DNA of 5,202 nt from Thermoplasmata archaeon (GTDB taxonomy: Archaea > Thermoplasmatota > Thermoplasmata > UBA184). Numbering within the stretch: the stretch's first letter is position 1; every line of letters starts with the position of its first letter. Of this stretch, positions 1 through 5,202 are shown one piece after another. Below the pieces are notes generated by a model, which was not told where the DNA came from, made no database searches, and was given only the letters and a program-made list of their open reading frames with translations. Location of the stretch: NCBI GenBank assembly GCA_021827545.1, contig JAKAVH010000034.1, positions 1 through 5,202 of the forward strand, written 5' to 3'. The position numbers and the translations under genes were made by a program.

Positions 1-1
1 C

Positions 2-442
2 ACGCACTACCTCGATGAGGCCGATACGATCTGCGACCGGATCGCGATCATCGACCACGGTCACCTGGTGGCCACGGGTTCTCCGTCCGAGCTCAAGGAT
101 CGTCTGGGCGCTGACCTCGTCACCGTCCGGCCCGTGACGCCGAGCCCGATCATGGAGGGAGTGCTCCGGGCAGTGCCCGGTGTCCTCTCGGTCGCCGTGC
201 AGGACGGGTCGTACCGGGTCAAGGCGCCGCGGGGAGAGGCGTTGATCCCCCTGCTGGTCGACGCCTGCGCCCGCTCCGGGATCGACCTTGCGAGCGTCTC
301 GCTGAAGCGCCCCAGCCTCGACGAGGTCTTCCTCGAGTTCACCGGCCGCGAGTTCCGCGAGGACGAGGGGATGACCGCGACCGATCGGGCGGTGCGGGTC
401 GGGCAGGTCCAACAGGCGTTCGGTCGAGGCGGGCGGCGATGA
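2..442 (+). CDS. ABC transporter ATP-binding protein, DrrA-like, C-terminal part (5' end outside window)
   Basis: This is the last 146 residues of the ATPase subunit of an ABC exporter, which hydrolyses ATP in the cytoplasm to drive the membrane permease encoded next to it. The reading frame is open from base 2. It begins with THYLDEAD, the H-loop (switch histidine) region typical of DrrA/CcmA-type ATPases, and continues with DRIAIIDHGHLVATGSP, the usual strand and turn at the end of the nucleotide-binding domain. Walker A, the signature motif and Walker B must lie upstream of the window. The rest resembles the small C-terminal domain found on DrrA-like ATPases (DUF4162 type), ending in SLKRPSLDEVFLEFTGREF. 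A further tail of about 25 residues, rich in Arg and Gly, follows and looks unstructured. The stop codon overlaps the start of the permease gene (ATGA), which indicates translational coupling. The substrate cannot be told from the sequence: drugs, lipids or polysaccharides are all possible. Family assignment is firm. Confidence 0.93.
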   Translation, partial: THYLDEADTICDRIAIIDHGHLVATGSPSELKDRLGADLVTVRPVTPSPIMEGVLRAVPGVLSVAVQDGSYRVKAPRGEALIPLLVDACARSGIDLASVSLKRPSLDEVFLEFTGREFREDEGMTATDRAVRVGQVQQAFGRGGRR

Positions 443-1275
443 TCCGGGAGCTCTCGGCGCTGACCCGGCGGGAGCTGCTTCGGCTTGCGCGCAACCCGCA
501 GGCGATCGCGACGTCGCTCCTGCTGCCGATCCTCTACCTCGTCCTGTTCGGCCAGGCGTTCAACCTCAACAGCATCGGGGCGGGCCACGTCCCGCCGGGC
601 TACTTCCTCCTCCTCTACCGGGGCGCCCCCAACTACTTCTCCTACTTCTCGGCCGGGATGGCGGGGTTCGTCGCCGTTACCGCCACGCTGTTCATCGGGG
701 CGAACGTGATCTTCGATCGTCTCTTCGGGGTACTGAAGCGGACCGCCGCGTCGCCGGCGACGGCGACCTCGATCTTCGGTTCGCGACTCATCGCCGGCTG
801 CCTTCAGCCGATCGGACTCGCCTTCCTCGTCCTCGGGCTGTCGATCCTGCTCGGCCGCTCGGGGCTGAGCGGCCTCGACGTCACGGCCTCGGTGACGGCC
901 GTGGGGGCCGCCGAGATCGTCCTCGCGGTCGTCATGCTCAGCGCGATGTTCGCCTCGCTCTTCCTCGCGATCGGCTTCAGCATCGAGCAGCCCCAGACCT
1001 ACTTCGCGGTCGTGAACGCGATCAACCTACCGGTGCTGCTCACGTCGGCGGCGCTCTACCCGTGGGGGACGATGCCCGCCTGGTTCCAGAACGTCGCTTC
1101 CGTCAACCCGATCACGCTCGCGGTCGACGTCCTCCGGGAGAACCTGTTTCTCGGCGCCGCGGCCTACTATCCGTACGATGCCGCGGTCTACCTCCTCGGC
1201 CTGTTCGGCTGGGCGGTCGCGATGTTCTTCATCGCGACGCTGCTGGCCCGACGGGCGCTCTCCCCGCGACGCTAA
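439..1275 (+). CDS. ABC-2 type transporter permease, DrrB-like
   Basis: This 278-residue membrane protein is the permease partner of the ATPase just upstream and should form the export channel. The N-terminus (MIRELSALTRRELLRLARNP) is the amphipathic, positively charged segment usual before helix 1 in ABC-2 permeases. Six hydrophobic segments are visible at roughly residues 22-43, 70-90, 115-138, 155-180, 187-207 and 247-270. The stretch LYPWGTMPAWFQ followed by NPITLAVDVLRENLF (about residues 206-237) matches the ABC-2 family signature region. The length is normal for a single-domain permease. The ATG start overlaps the preceding stop by four bases, and a GAGG at 426-429 sits nine bases upstream, so the start is well supported. 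It is co-transcribed with the ATPase from a promoter outside the window. The protein ends in a basic ARRALSPRR tail, probably cytoplasmic. The substrate is unknown. Confidence 0.94.
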   Translation: MIRELSALTRRELLRLARNPQAIATSLLLPILYLVLFGQAFNLNSIGAGHVPPGYFLLLYRGAPNYFSYFSAGMAGFVAVTATLFIGANVIFDRLFGVLKRTAASPATATSIFGSRLIAGCLQPIGLAFLVLGLSILLGRSGLSGLDVTASVTAVGAAEIVLAVVMLSAMFASLFLAIGFSIEQPQTYFAVVNAINLPVLLTSAALYPWGTMPAWFQNVASVNPITLAVDVLRENLFLGAAAYYPYDAAVYLLGLFGWAVAMFFIATLLARRALSPRR

Positions 1276-1506
1276 GGGGACGGGATGGGTTCGACCCGCC
1301 AAGGGAACGGGTCCGGGGGAGACGGCCCGGCGCCAATCGGACGCGTGGGCCGGTCCCGGGCTCCCCTCGGGGTTCCGGGGCCGTCTGAGGTGGGCGAGTG
1401 CGTAGCGGCGGGCCTCCACCGGCTTTCCCCCCCTGCGACGTCCGCCTTCGGGGTCGACCCGTCGATCGTGCCCGATCGCGGGGTGCGGTGGCCGACGCGT
1501 CGCTGC
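1276..1506. other. Convergent non-coding gap, rich in inverted repeats
   Basis: About 230 bases lie between the stop of the permease and the stop of the FMN reductase on the opposite strand. I find no convincing gene here; frames that stay open through it run antisense into the reductase and look like GC-driven shadows. The region holds several inverted repeats: a 9-bp perfect stem enclosing 1329-1377, the 10-bp palindrome GGGTCGACCC at 1451-1460, a similar GGGTTCGACCC at 1287-1297, and GCGACG at 1435-1440 facing CGTCGC at 1498-1503. These may help end transcription from both sides, but no strong T-run follows any of them. The TTCGA at 1290-1294 recalls a tRNA T-loop, but the flanking bases do not pair as a T-arm. 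Confidence 0.6.
1320..1386. repeat. Long-range inverted repeat with inner hairpins
   Basis: AGACGGCCC at 1320-1328 is perfectly complementary to GGGCCGTCT at 1378-1386. The enclosed 49 bases contain a further short stem, CCC-CTCG-GGG at about 1362-1371. The arrangement would let an RNA from either strand fold into a closed, branched structure. It lies 45 bases after the permease stop, so it could be a 3' UTR structure or terminator element of the ABC operon. High GC makes chance pairing common, so a function is uncertain. Confidence 0.4.
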
Positions 1507-2085
1507 CTACGGGGCGAGTGGGGTCAACGGTGTGCGAACGGTCTGAAGGGCCCTACTCCAGGCAACGAGCTGATCGAGCATCGTCCCGAGAGCGGCCACC
1601 TTGGAGGCCTCCGGCCGGAACTTCTGGAAGCTCTCGAACTCGGTGAAGAGCGAGAACGAGACCTGCGCGCGGACGTCCGCGACCTGAAGCTCGGCCATGA
1701 TAAGGCGCAGGTGCTCGACCGCCCGAATGCCGCCCGCGCTCCCGTAGCTCACGAACCCCGCGGCCTTGTTGTTCCACTCCCGATAGAGGAAGTCGATCGC
1801 GTTCTTGAGCGCGCCCGAGGTGCTGTGGTTGTACTCCGGTGTAACAAAGACGAAGCCGTCGAACGACGCGATCTTCTCCGACCAGGCTCGGGTGTGGGGC
1901 TGCGTATACCGTCCCGACGAGGGCAGGTTCGTCTCGTCCAGGTGGGGAAGCGCGAAATCCTTGAGGTCGACGAGCTCGAACTCGGCGTCCTTCCGGGCGA
2001 TCGCGTGCTCGTACGTCCATCGCGCGACCTGCTCGCCCAGTCGACCGGGTCTCGTGCTGCCGAGGATGATTCCGATGCGGATCAT
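1507..2085 (-). CDS. NADPH-dependent FMN reductase family flavoprotein
   Basis: This 192-residue cytoplasmic protein has a flavodoxin-like fold of the NADPH-dependent FMN reductase family, whose members use NAD(P)H to reduce bound or free FMN, quinones, azo compounds or metals. The first strand and phosphate-binding loop IRIGIILGSTRPGR (residues 2-15) bind the FMN phosphate. TPEYNHSTSGALKNAIDFL (82-100) is the family's most typical motif, lining the flavin ring, and YGSAGG (114-119) forms the third flavin-contact loop. The length is usual for the family. I prefer the ATG at 2083-2085 over a GTG five codons upstream (2098-2100), because the TATA-like box at 2114-2121 would start transcription near 2091, inside that longer version, and because homologues usually begin right before the first strand. 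The transcript would then be almost leaderless. The Thr/Pro-rich C-terminus (TPLTPLAP) is probably flexible. The gene converges with the ABC operon and follows the unknown gene on the same strand, 130 bases away. Its physiological substrate cannot be read from the sequence. Confidence 0.93.
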   Translation of the reverse strand: MIRIGIILGSTRPGRLGEQVARWTYEHAIARKDAEFELVDLKDFALPHLDETNLPSSGRYTQPHTRAWSEKIASFDGFVFVTPEYNHSTSGALKNAIDFLYREWNNKAAGFVSYGSAGGIRAVEHLRLIMAELQVADVRAQVSFSLFTEFESFQKFRPEASKVAALGTMLDQLVAWSRALQTVRTPLTPLAP

Positions 2086-2101
2086 GGTCCTTCGGTCCAC
2101 C

Positions 2102-2115
2102 TTCGCCCGGGCGAA
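2102..2115. promoter_or_regulatory. 14-bp perfect palindrome, candidate operator
   Basis: TTCGCCCGGGCGAA is a perfect palindrome overlapping the downstream edge of the TATA box and lying between it and the expected transcription start. A protein bound here would block TBP or RNA polymerase, the typical position of an archaeal repressor site. The 7-mer CCGGGCG within it (2107-2113) recurs at 2122-2128 on the other side of the TATA box. The palindrome is directly visible; the operator role is an inference. Confidence 0.4.
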
Positions 2116-2121
2116 TATAAT
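2114..2121 (-). promoter_or_regulatory. Archaeal TATA box of the FMN reductase gene
   Basis: On the minus strand the sequence reads ATTATATT, the only AT-rich octamer in a GC-rich neighbourhood. Its centre lies about 32 bases before the ATG at 2085, so a start of transcription near 2091 would leave a leader of only a few bases. This spacing fits archaeal TATA-dependent, nearly leaderless promoters. No convincing purine-rich BRE is seen directly upstream. Confidence 0.65.
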
Positions 2122-2215
2122 CCGGGCGTTGCTCGAAGGTAGGGTACTTCCAGGGAGAGCCAGCAGGTGGCACTACCGCCACTCCCGACCGGACGCGCGC
2201 GATGCGAGTGACCGC

Positions 2216-2794
2216 TCAACCGGGCCGATCTCCCGCCTCGTACGGAGAACTCCCGACACCCTTCTCCACGAACGGGAGCCAGGCCCCTTTCTCCGCAGAG
2301 TAGTCGACGCGCTGGAGCTCCACGACGAAGCTCTTCAGCAGTTCCGCCGACGAGGGGCGGACGGAGATCGCGTACACGTAGATCCCGAAGCCCATGAAGT
2401 CGGTCACGCGACGCAGGACCTCAGGGAGGTCGGCGCGGGGGACGGTCACGCGGATCGAGGTCTCTCCGAGCAACGAAGCGAACTCGTCCAGATCGAACCC
2501 GCGGTCGAGCGTGATCAGCGGGACCGGCGGGGGCCCGGCGGGCTCCGAGGACGGCTCGGGGGTGGTCGCAGCCGGGGTCGAGGGATGCACGGCCTCCGAC
2601 CCCACGGGTGAAGGGGCGGCCACCACGACCGGCCGCGGCGCCCGGGGCGCCAGCTGGGGGTCCTTCGGAGGGTACCGTTCGAGCACTGGCGAAGCGTCGC
2701 GTCCGACGAAGTGGGCCGGCGGCCTCAGGGCTCCGCGGCGTCGCGAGCGGTTCCTCCGCGAGGGCGCCGGCCGGCGGGAGCGTGACTTCGGCAT
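2216..2794 (-). CDS. Unrecognised protein with basic tail, Pro/Ala-rich linker and conserved-looking C-terminal domain
   Basis: I do not recognise this 192-residue protein. It has three parts. Residues 1-25 are extremely basic (11 Arg/Lys, for example RNRSRRR at 14-20), which suggests nucleic acid or membrane-surface contact. Residues 40-92 are rich in Pro, Ala, Ser and Thr and look disordered. Residues 93-180 look folded, with alternating strands and helices: SIRVTVPRADLPEVLRRVTDF (113-133, interrupted here only as a description of the region), then FGIYVYAISVRP and LLKSFVVELQRVDYS, ending in WLPFVEKG. There is no signal peptide, transmembrane helix or cysteine pair. Amino acid composition in the C-terminal part is that of a real globular protein, and the codons favour G or C at third positions like the neighbours. 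The ATG at 2792-2794 has no clear Shine-Dalgarno site; a weak TTAT-containing box lies 30 bases upstream. A later start within the linker cannot be excluded. It is divergent from tes and precedes the FMN reductase on the same strand. Confidence 0.75.
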   Translation of the reverse strand: MPKSRSRRPAPSRRNRSRRRGALRPPAHFVGRDASPVLERYPPKDPQLAPRAPRPVVVAAPSPVGSEAVHPSTPAATTPEPSSEPAGPPPVPLITLDRGFDLDEFASLLGETSIRVTVPRADLPEVLRRVTDFMGFGIYVYAISVRPSSAELLKSFVVELQRVDYSAEKGAWLPFVEKGVGSSPYEAGDRPG

Positions 2795-2820
2795 GGCCCC
2801 GGAACTGGAGGCCGGCCGCG

Positions 2821-2830
2821 GGATAAGGAG
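2821..2830 (-). promoter_or_regulatory. Weak TATA-like box of the unknown gene
   Basis: The minus strand reads CTCCTTATCC, with TTAT centred about 30 bases before the ATG at 2794. The distance matches the FMN reductase promoter and would give a nearly leaderless transcript, which agrees with the lack of a Shine-Dalgarno site. The match to a TATA box is poor, so this is tentative. Confidence 0.3.
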
Positions 2831-2854
2831 TCGTCCCCATCGGCCCCCGACCGG

Positions 2855-2885
2855 CCTCTACGCACGCGCGTAGGGGGACGTCCCC
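2855..2885. repeat. Two adjoining palindromes in the divergent intergenic region
   Basis: CTACGC (2858-2863) and GCGTAG (2868-2873) form a 6-bp stem around ACGC, extendable to 9 bp with one G-T pair (2855-2876). It overlaps the perfect 12-bp palindrome GGGGACGTCCCC at 2874-2885. Both lie between the unknown minus-strand gene and tes, upstream of both candidate promoters, where a regulator could act on either gene. A role as binding site is inferred only from symmetry and position. Confidence 0.4.
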
Positions 2886-2971
2886 GCGGGTCGAGGGATT
2901 TTGTAGCGAGAGCGACCGTGCGAGTCTCCCTCATGGGGAGCGGGATTTGTCGCGGCCCCGACGACAGATGG

Positions 2972-2979
2972 ATTATGTA
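2972..2979 (+). promoter_or_regulatory. Candidate TATA box of tes
   Basis: ATTATGTA stands out as AT-rich between GC-rich flanks. Transcription would begin near 3001, giving a leader of about 43 bases that carries the ribosome-binding site. A second, weaker AT-rich stretch (GTAAAT, 2984-2989) follows at once. The box also argues against translating tes from an in-frame GTG at 2918, which lies upstream of it. Confidence 0.5.
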
Positions 2980-3026
2980 TCCCGTAAATGGTGGGCGAGG
3001 TAGACCCGCGCGAACACGAGGGTCCG

Positions 3027-3036
3027 AAGGAGAGGT
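3027..3036 (+). promoter_or_regulatory. Ribosome-binding site of tes
   Basis: AAGGAGAGGT contains two Shine-Dalgarno matches: AAGGAG, 11 bases before the ATG at 3044, and GAGGT, 7 bases before it. The second spacing is ideal and decides the start at 3044, rather than the upstream GTG at 2918 or the ATG at 3059, which is the sixth codon. Confidence 0.65.
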
Positions 3037-3043
3037 CAGAAGG

Positions 3044-4753
3044 ATGCCGGCGCGCGTAATGAAGGAGTTCCAGGCCCCCCGGGGTCTGCCCAGGAAGACG
3101 GCCTCGGTCTGCCCCGAATGCATCAAGGTCATCCCCGCGATCGTCCGGGAAAAGGACGGTCGGGTCATCATGGAGAAGACCTGCCGGGCCCACGGTTACT
3201 TCTGGGACATCATCTCGAACGACGTCGACTTCTACCTGCGGATGGAAGTCTACGCCCACGACGGGGTCGGGTACGAGAACCCGTACTACGACAAGTTCCG
3301 TGGCTGCCCGACGACCTGCGGGATGTGCAGCCACCACAAGTCCCACACGGGGCTCGCCCTGGTCGATCTCACGAACCGGTGCAATCTGAAGTGCCCGGTC
3401 TGTTTCGCGAACGCCAACGCCGCCGGATACGTTTTCGAGCCGACCCGGGAGCAGATCCACTTCATGCTGAAGTCGCTCCGCGAGCAGAAGCCGGTCGGGA
3501 CGGTCGCGGTGCAGTTCTCGGGGGGCGAGCCGACCCTGAGCCCGCTCTTCGTCGACGCGGTCTCCATGGCCCGGGACCTCGGCTTCAAGCAGGTCCAGGT
3601 CGCGACGAACGGGATCCGGGTCGCCAACGAGCCCGGCTTCGCCCAGGCCTGCCGGGACGCGGGGCTCCACACTCTGTACCTTCAGTTCGATGGACTGGAC
3701 GACGAGATCTACCGAAAGGTCCGGGGCGTTCCGCTGCTCAAGGTGAAGCAGAAGGCGATCCAGGCGGCCCGGGAGACGCACTCTTCGGCCGCGGAGCTCG
3801 CGGCGGGGAAGCCGGACAAGCCGCTCTCGGTCGTGCTCGTCCCGACCCTAGTCGGCGGGTTCAACGAGAAGGAGATCTGGCCGACGGTGAAGTTCGCGAT
3901 CGACAACATCGACGTCGTCCGCGGCGTCAACTTCCAGCCCGTTGCCCTGACGGCGCGCATTCCGGACAAGGATCGCTTCCAGATGCGGTTCACGCAGTCG
4001 GACCTCGTCCGCATCCTCTGCACGGAAGGTCCGTTCGAGAAGTCGGACTTCTTCCCGGTGCCGTCCGTCGCCCCGATCTCCGAGCTGGTCTCGATCATCC
4101 ACGGGGAAGAGAAGATGACCCTGACGACCCACCCGGGCTGTGGGTGCGCGACCTTCGCGTTCGTCTCCAAGGACGGGCAGAAGATCACGCCGCTGCCCCG
4201 GTTCATGGACGTCGACGGCTTCTTCGAGAACGTCGAGTCGATGATCGAGAAGTACCGGGACGCGCGGTTTGCGCGGGTACGCTCCGCGGTCGCGGGCGCC
4301 CGGCTGCTCCACGATGTCGCGAAGTACTTCGACTTCTCCCGGGCCCCGGAGGGGCTGAACGAGAAGAACAGCGTTCGGGTCATCGCGGCGATCTTCACCG
4401 AGGGGAACAAGGAGGCGCTCGCGAAGTTCACGTGGCGCACGCTCTACATCGGCAACATGCACTTCCAGGACGCGTACGACTACGATATCCAGCGCCTGAT
4501 GCGCTGCGACATCCACTACGCGGTCCCGGACGGGCGGATCATCCCCTTCTGCTCGTACAACTCGGGCCCGATCTACCGGACCGAGGTCGAGAAGAAGTTC
4601 TCGATCCCGATCCCCGACTGGCAGGCTGCGAAGAAGTCGGTCGGCGCGACCCTCAAGACGATCGAGACGATGGGGATCAACGGCGAGGTCATCGTCGACC
4701 CCGAGTACTACAAGATCCGGGCGCTGAAGGGCGCTCCGTGGATGTCGACCTAA
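3044..4753 (+). CDS. tes: Tetraether lipid synthase (radical SAM enzyme)
   Basis: This 569-residue enzyme belongs to the family of Methanocaldococcus jannaschii MJ0619, which joins the phytanyl ends of two archaeol-type lipids by radical C-C coupling to make macrocyclic archaeol and the membrane-spanning GDGT tetraethers. Residues 20-100 carry an N-terminal metal-binding part: CPEC (23-26) with CRAHG (47-51), then C88, C92 and C95 in GCPTTCGMC. The radical SAM cluster motif is CNLKCPVC (C113, C117, C120), followed by SGGEPT (159-164), which contacts the SAM amino group, and ATNGIRV and LQFDG in the barrel strands. VVLVPTLVGGFNEKEI (263-278) is a further family motif. C-terminal cysteines at 366, 368, 488 and 503 (HPGCGC, MRCDIHY, FCSYNSG) probably bind an additional cluster, as the family is known for several metal centres. 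All expected cysteines seem present, so it should be active. A stretch at about 246-260 looks like an insertion. The enzyme acts at the inner face of the membrane on lipid substrate. It has its own promoter and leader. Homologues outside GDGT synthesis exist, but similarity here is along the whole length. Confidence 0.93.
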   Translation: MPARVMKEFQAPRGLPRKTASVCPECIKVIPAIVREKDGRVIMEKTCRAHGYFWDIISNDVDFYLRMEVYAHDGVGYENPYYDKFRGCPTTCGMCSHHKSHTGLALVDLTNRCNLKCPVCFANANAAGYVFEPTREQIHFMLKSLREQKPVGTVAVQFSGGEPTLSPLFVDAVSMARDLGFKQVQVATNGIRVANEPGFAQACRDAGLHTLYLQFDGLDDEIYRKVRGVPLLKVKQKAIQAARETHSSAAELAAGKPDKPLSVVLVPTLVGGFNEKEIWPTVKFAIDNIDVVRGVNFQPVALTARIPDKDRFQMRFTQSDLVRILCTEGPFEKSDFFPVPSVAPISELVSIIHGEEKMTLTTHPGCGCATFAFVSKDGQKITPLPRFMDVDGFFENVESMIEKYRDARFARVRSAVAGARLLHDVAKYFDFSRAPEGLNEKNSVRVIAAIFTEGNKEALAKFTWRTLYIGNMHFQDAYDYDIQRLMRCDIHYAVPDGRIIPFCSYNSGPIYRTEVEKKFSIPIPDWQAAKKSVGATLKTIETMGINGEVIVDPEYYKIRALKGAPWMST

Positions 4754-4758
4754 GGTCG
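4746..4758 (+). repeat. Short palindrome centred on the tes stop codon
   Basis: CGACCT and AGGTCG are mirror complements around a single A at 4752, so the TAA stop (4751-4753) sits at the centre of a small hairpin. Such a short structure may be chance. Confidence 0.3.
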
Positions 4759-4797
4759 GGAGTAGGACCCGCCCTCGGTCGCAACCTCTTCCGGACC

Positions 4798-4818
4798 CGC
4801 CGGGCGGTACGCCCGGTG
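4798..4818. terminator. Hairpin in the convergent gap between tes and the SWIM gene
   Basis: CCGGGC (4800-4805) pairs with GCCCGG (4811-4816) around GGTAC, and the stem extends to 8 bp with one G-T pair. It lies midway in the 81-base gap between two convergent genes, where it could serve both as a transcript end. No T-run follows on either strand, and archaeal termination depends mostly on T-tracts, so the terminator role is weak. Confidence 0.3.
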
Positions 4819-4834
4819 TCGGGCCCTTCGTAGT

Positions 4835-5202
4835 TCAGCCAAAGACGCCGGCCCGTTCGTAGAGCGCGGCTCCCGGCCGGCGGAGTCGCAGGCTGGCCGG
4901 CCCGGGAGCCCGCGGGAGCTCCCGAAGGCGCCGGTCGATCTCCTTCCAGACACGGTTTCCGACCGGGGTTGGTCGCCCGCCTCCGCGGGGGATGTCCGTC
5001 ACCGGGTGGTCGGCGACCCAGCGGAGCGCCGCCTCGATGTGCTTGCAGGTCCCGAGCCCGCGCCGCGCGAAGTCGGTGCAGGTGCACAGTGCAGCTCCGG
5101 TCGCGGGGTACTCGGGCAGGAGCACCTCGTACGCGGTCCCGTGCAGCGGGTTCCTCACTTCGAGTACGGGATAGACGTCCGCCCGGCGGAGGCGCACGTC
5201 GA
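4835..5202 (-). CDS. SWIM zinc-finger protein (5' end possibly outside window)
   Basis: The visible part is about 120 residues and contains a SWIM-type zinc finger, CxCx10CxH, in CTCTDFARRGLGTCKHIEAAL (first Cys at residue 38 counting from the GTG at 5195-5197; ligands C38, C40, C51, H53). SWIM domains bind DNA or proteins and occur alone, in recombination-associated proteins, in SNF2-type helicases and in transposases. Residues 8-33 before the finger (VYPVLEVRNP, YEVLLPEY) form the usual beta-strands leading into it. After it comes a short basic tail with KEIDRRLRELPR, then an Arg/Pro-rich end. The frame remains open to the right edge of the window, so the GTG is only one possible start and the gene may be the C-terminal part of a longer protein. 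The stop is a TGA at 4835-4837, and the gene converges on tes. The domain is certain; the cellular role is unknown. Confidence 0.82.
   Translation of the reverse strand, partial: DVRLRRADVYPVLEVRNPLHGTAYEVLLPEYPATGAALCTCTDFARRGLGTCKHIEAALRWVADHPVTDIPRGGGRPTPVGNRVWKEIDRRLRELPRAPGPASLRLRRPGAALYERAGVFG

Noticed and set aside
1286..1302. tRNA T-arm-like GGGTTCGACCC
   Set aside because: The five pairs of a T-arm do not form, and no acceptor, D-arm or anticodon stem is found nearby.
2086..2100. Alternative GTG start of the FMN reductase five codons upstream
   Set aside because: The expected transcription start near 2091 lies inside it, and the family fold begins at the next ATG.
1285..2142. Long plus-strand open frame of 285 codons
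   Set aside because: It runs antisense through the FMN reductase, whose motifs are unmistakable; its translation is a low-complexity Arg/Gly/Glu mix without family features.
2167..2182. GTGGC / GCCAC hairpin after the unknown gene
   Set aside because: The stem is only 5 bp and no T-run follows; it is too weak to call a terminator in such GC-rich sequence.
2918..3043. In-frame 42-codon upstream extension of tes from a GTG
   Set aside because: It contains the candidate TATA box and the Shine-Dalgarno site, and Tes homologues begin shortly before the CPxC motif.
2858..3781. Minus-strand open frame of 307 codons antisense to the start of tes
   Set aside because: It overlaps the tes radical SAM motif region, and its Leu/Arg/Asp/Val-rich translation is typical of the antisense shadow of a GC-rich gene.
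3709..4516. Two minus-strand frames antisense to tes
   Set aside because: They show no motifs, start inside tes and lack promoters; they are GC-driven shadows.
3118..4833. Plus-strand open frame of 571 codons in another frame of tes
   Set aside because: It is an Arg/Pro/Gly-rich shadow caused by high GC; the tes frame has all the conserved motifs.

Overview
The window looks like a piece of an archaeal chromosome, GC-rich throughout. The clearest evidence is a complete gene for an archaeal tetraether lipid synthase (Tes), the radical SAM enzyme that joins archaeol chains into membrane-spanning GDGT lipids. A TATA-like box with archaeal spacing in front of the FMN reductase, giving a nearly leaderless transcript, agrees with this. 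A GC-rich relative of Thermoplasmatota would fit, but the lineage is inferred from composition and gene style, not shown.

Layout: (1) bases 2-1275, plus strand: the 3' part of a DrrA-type ABC transporter ATPase, overlapping by ATGA with its complete six-helix ABC-2 permease; together they form an export pump. (2) 1276-1506: a non-coding convergent gap full of inverted repeats. (3) 1507-2085, minus strand: an NADPH-dependent FMN reductase-family flavoprotein with its own TATA box, a 14-bp perfect palindrome and flanking direct repeats. (4) 2216-2794, minus strand: an unrecognised protein with a very basic N-terminal tail, a Pro/Ala-rich linker and a folded-looking C-terminal domain. (5) 2795-3043: a divergent promoter region with two adjoining palindromes. 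(6) 3044-4753, plus strand: tes. (7) 4754-4834: a short convergent gap with hairpins. (8) 4835 to the right edge, minus strand: a small SWIM zinc-finger protein whose 5' end may lie outside.

The genes do not form one obvious pathway. The ABC pair is an operon. Tes has its own promoter and stands divergent from the unknown basic-tailed protein, so the two may share regulation, although nothing else links them. The FMN reductase could be a general flavin or quinone reductase. I see no CRISPR array, insertion sequence, tRNA or rRNA, and no clear sign of a novel multi-gene system. The points most worth a second look are the unknown gene divergent from tes, the palindrome at the FMN reductase promoter, and a small insertion in Tes.
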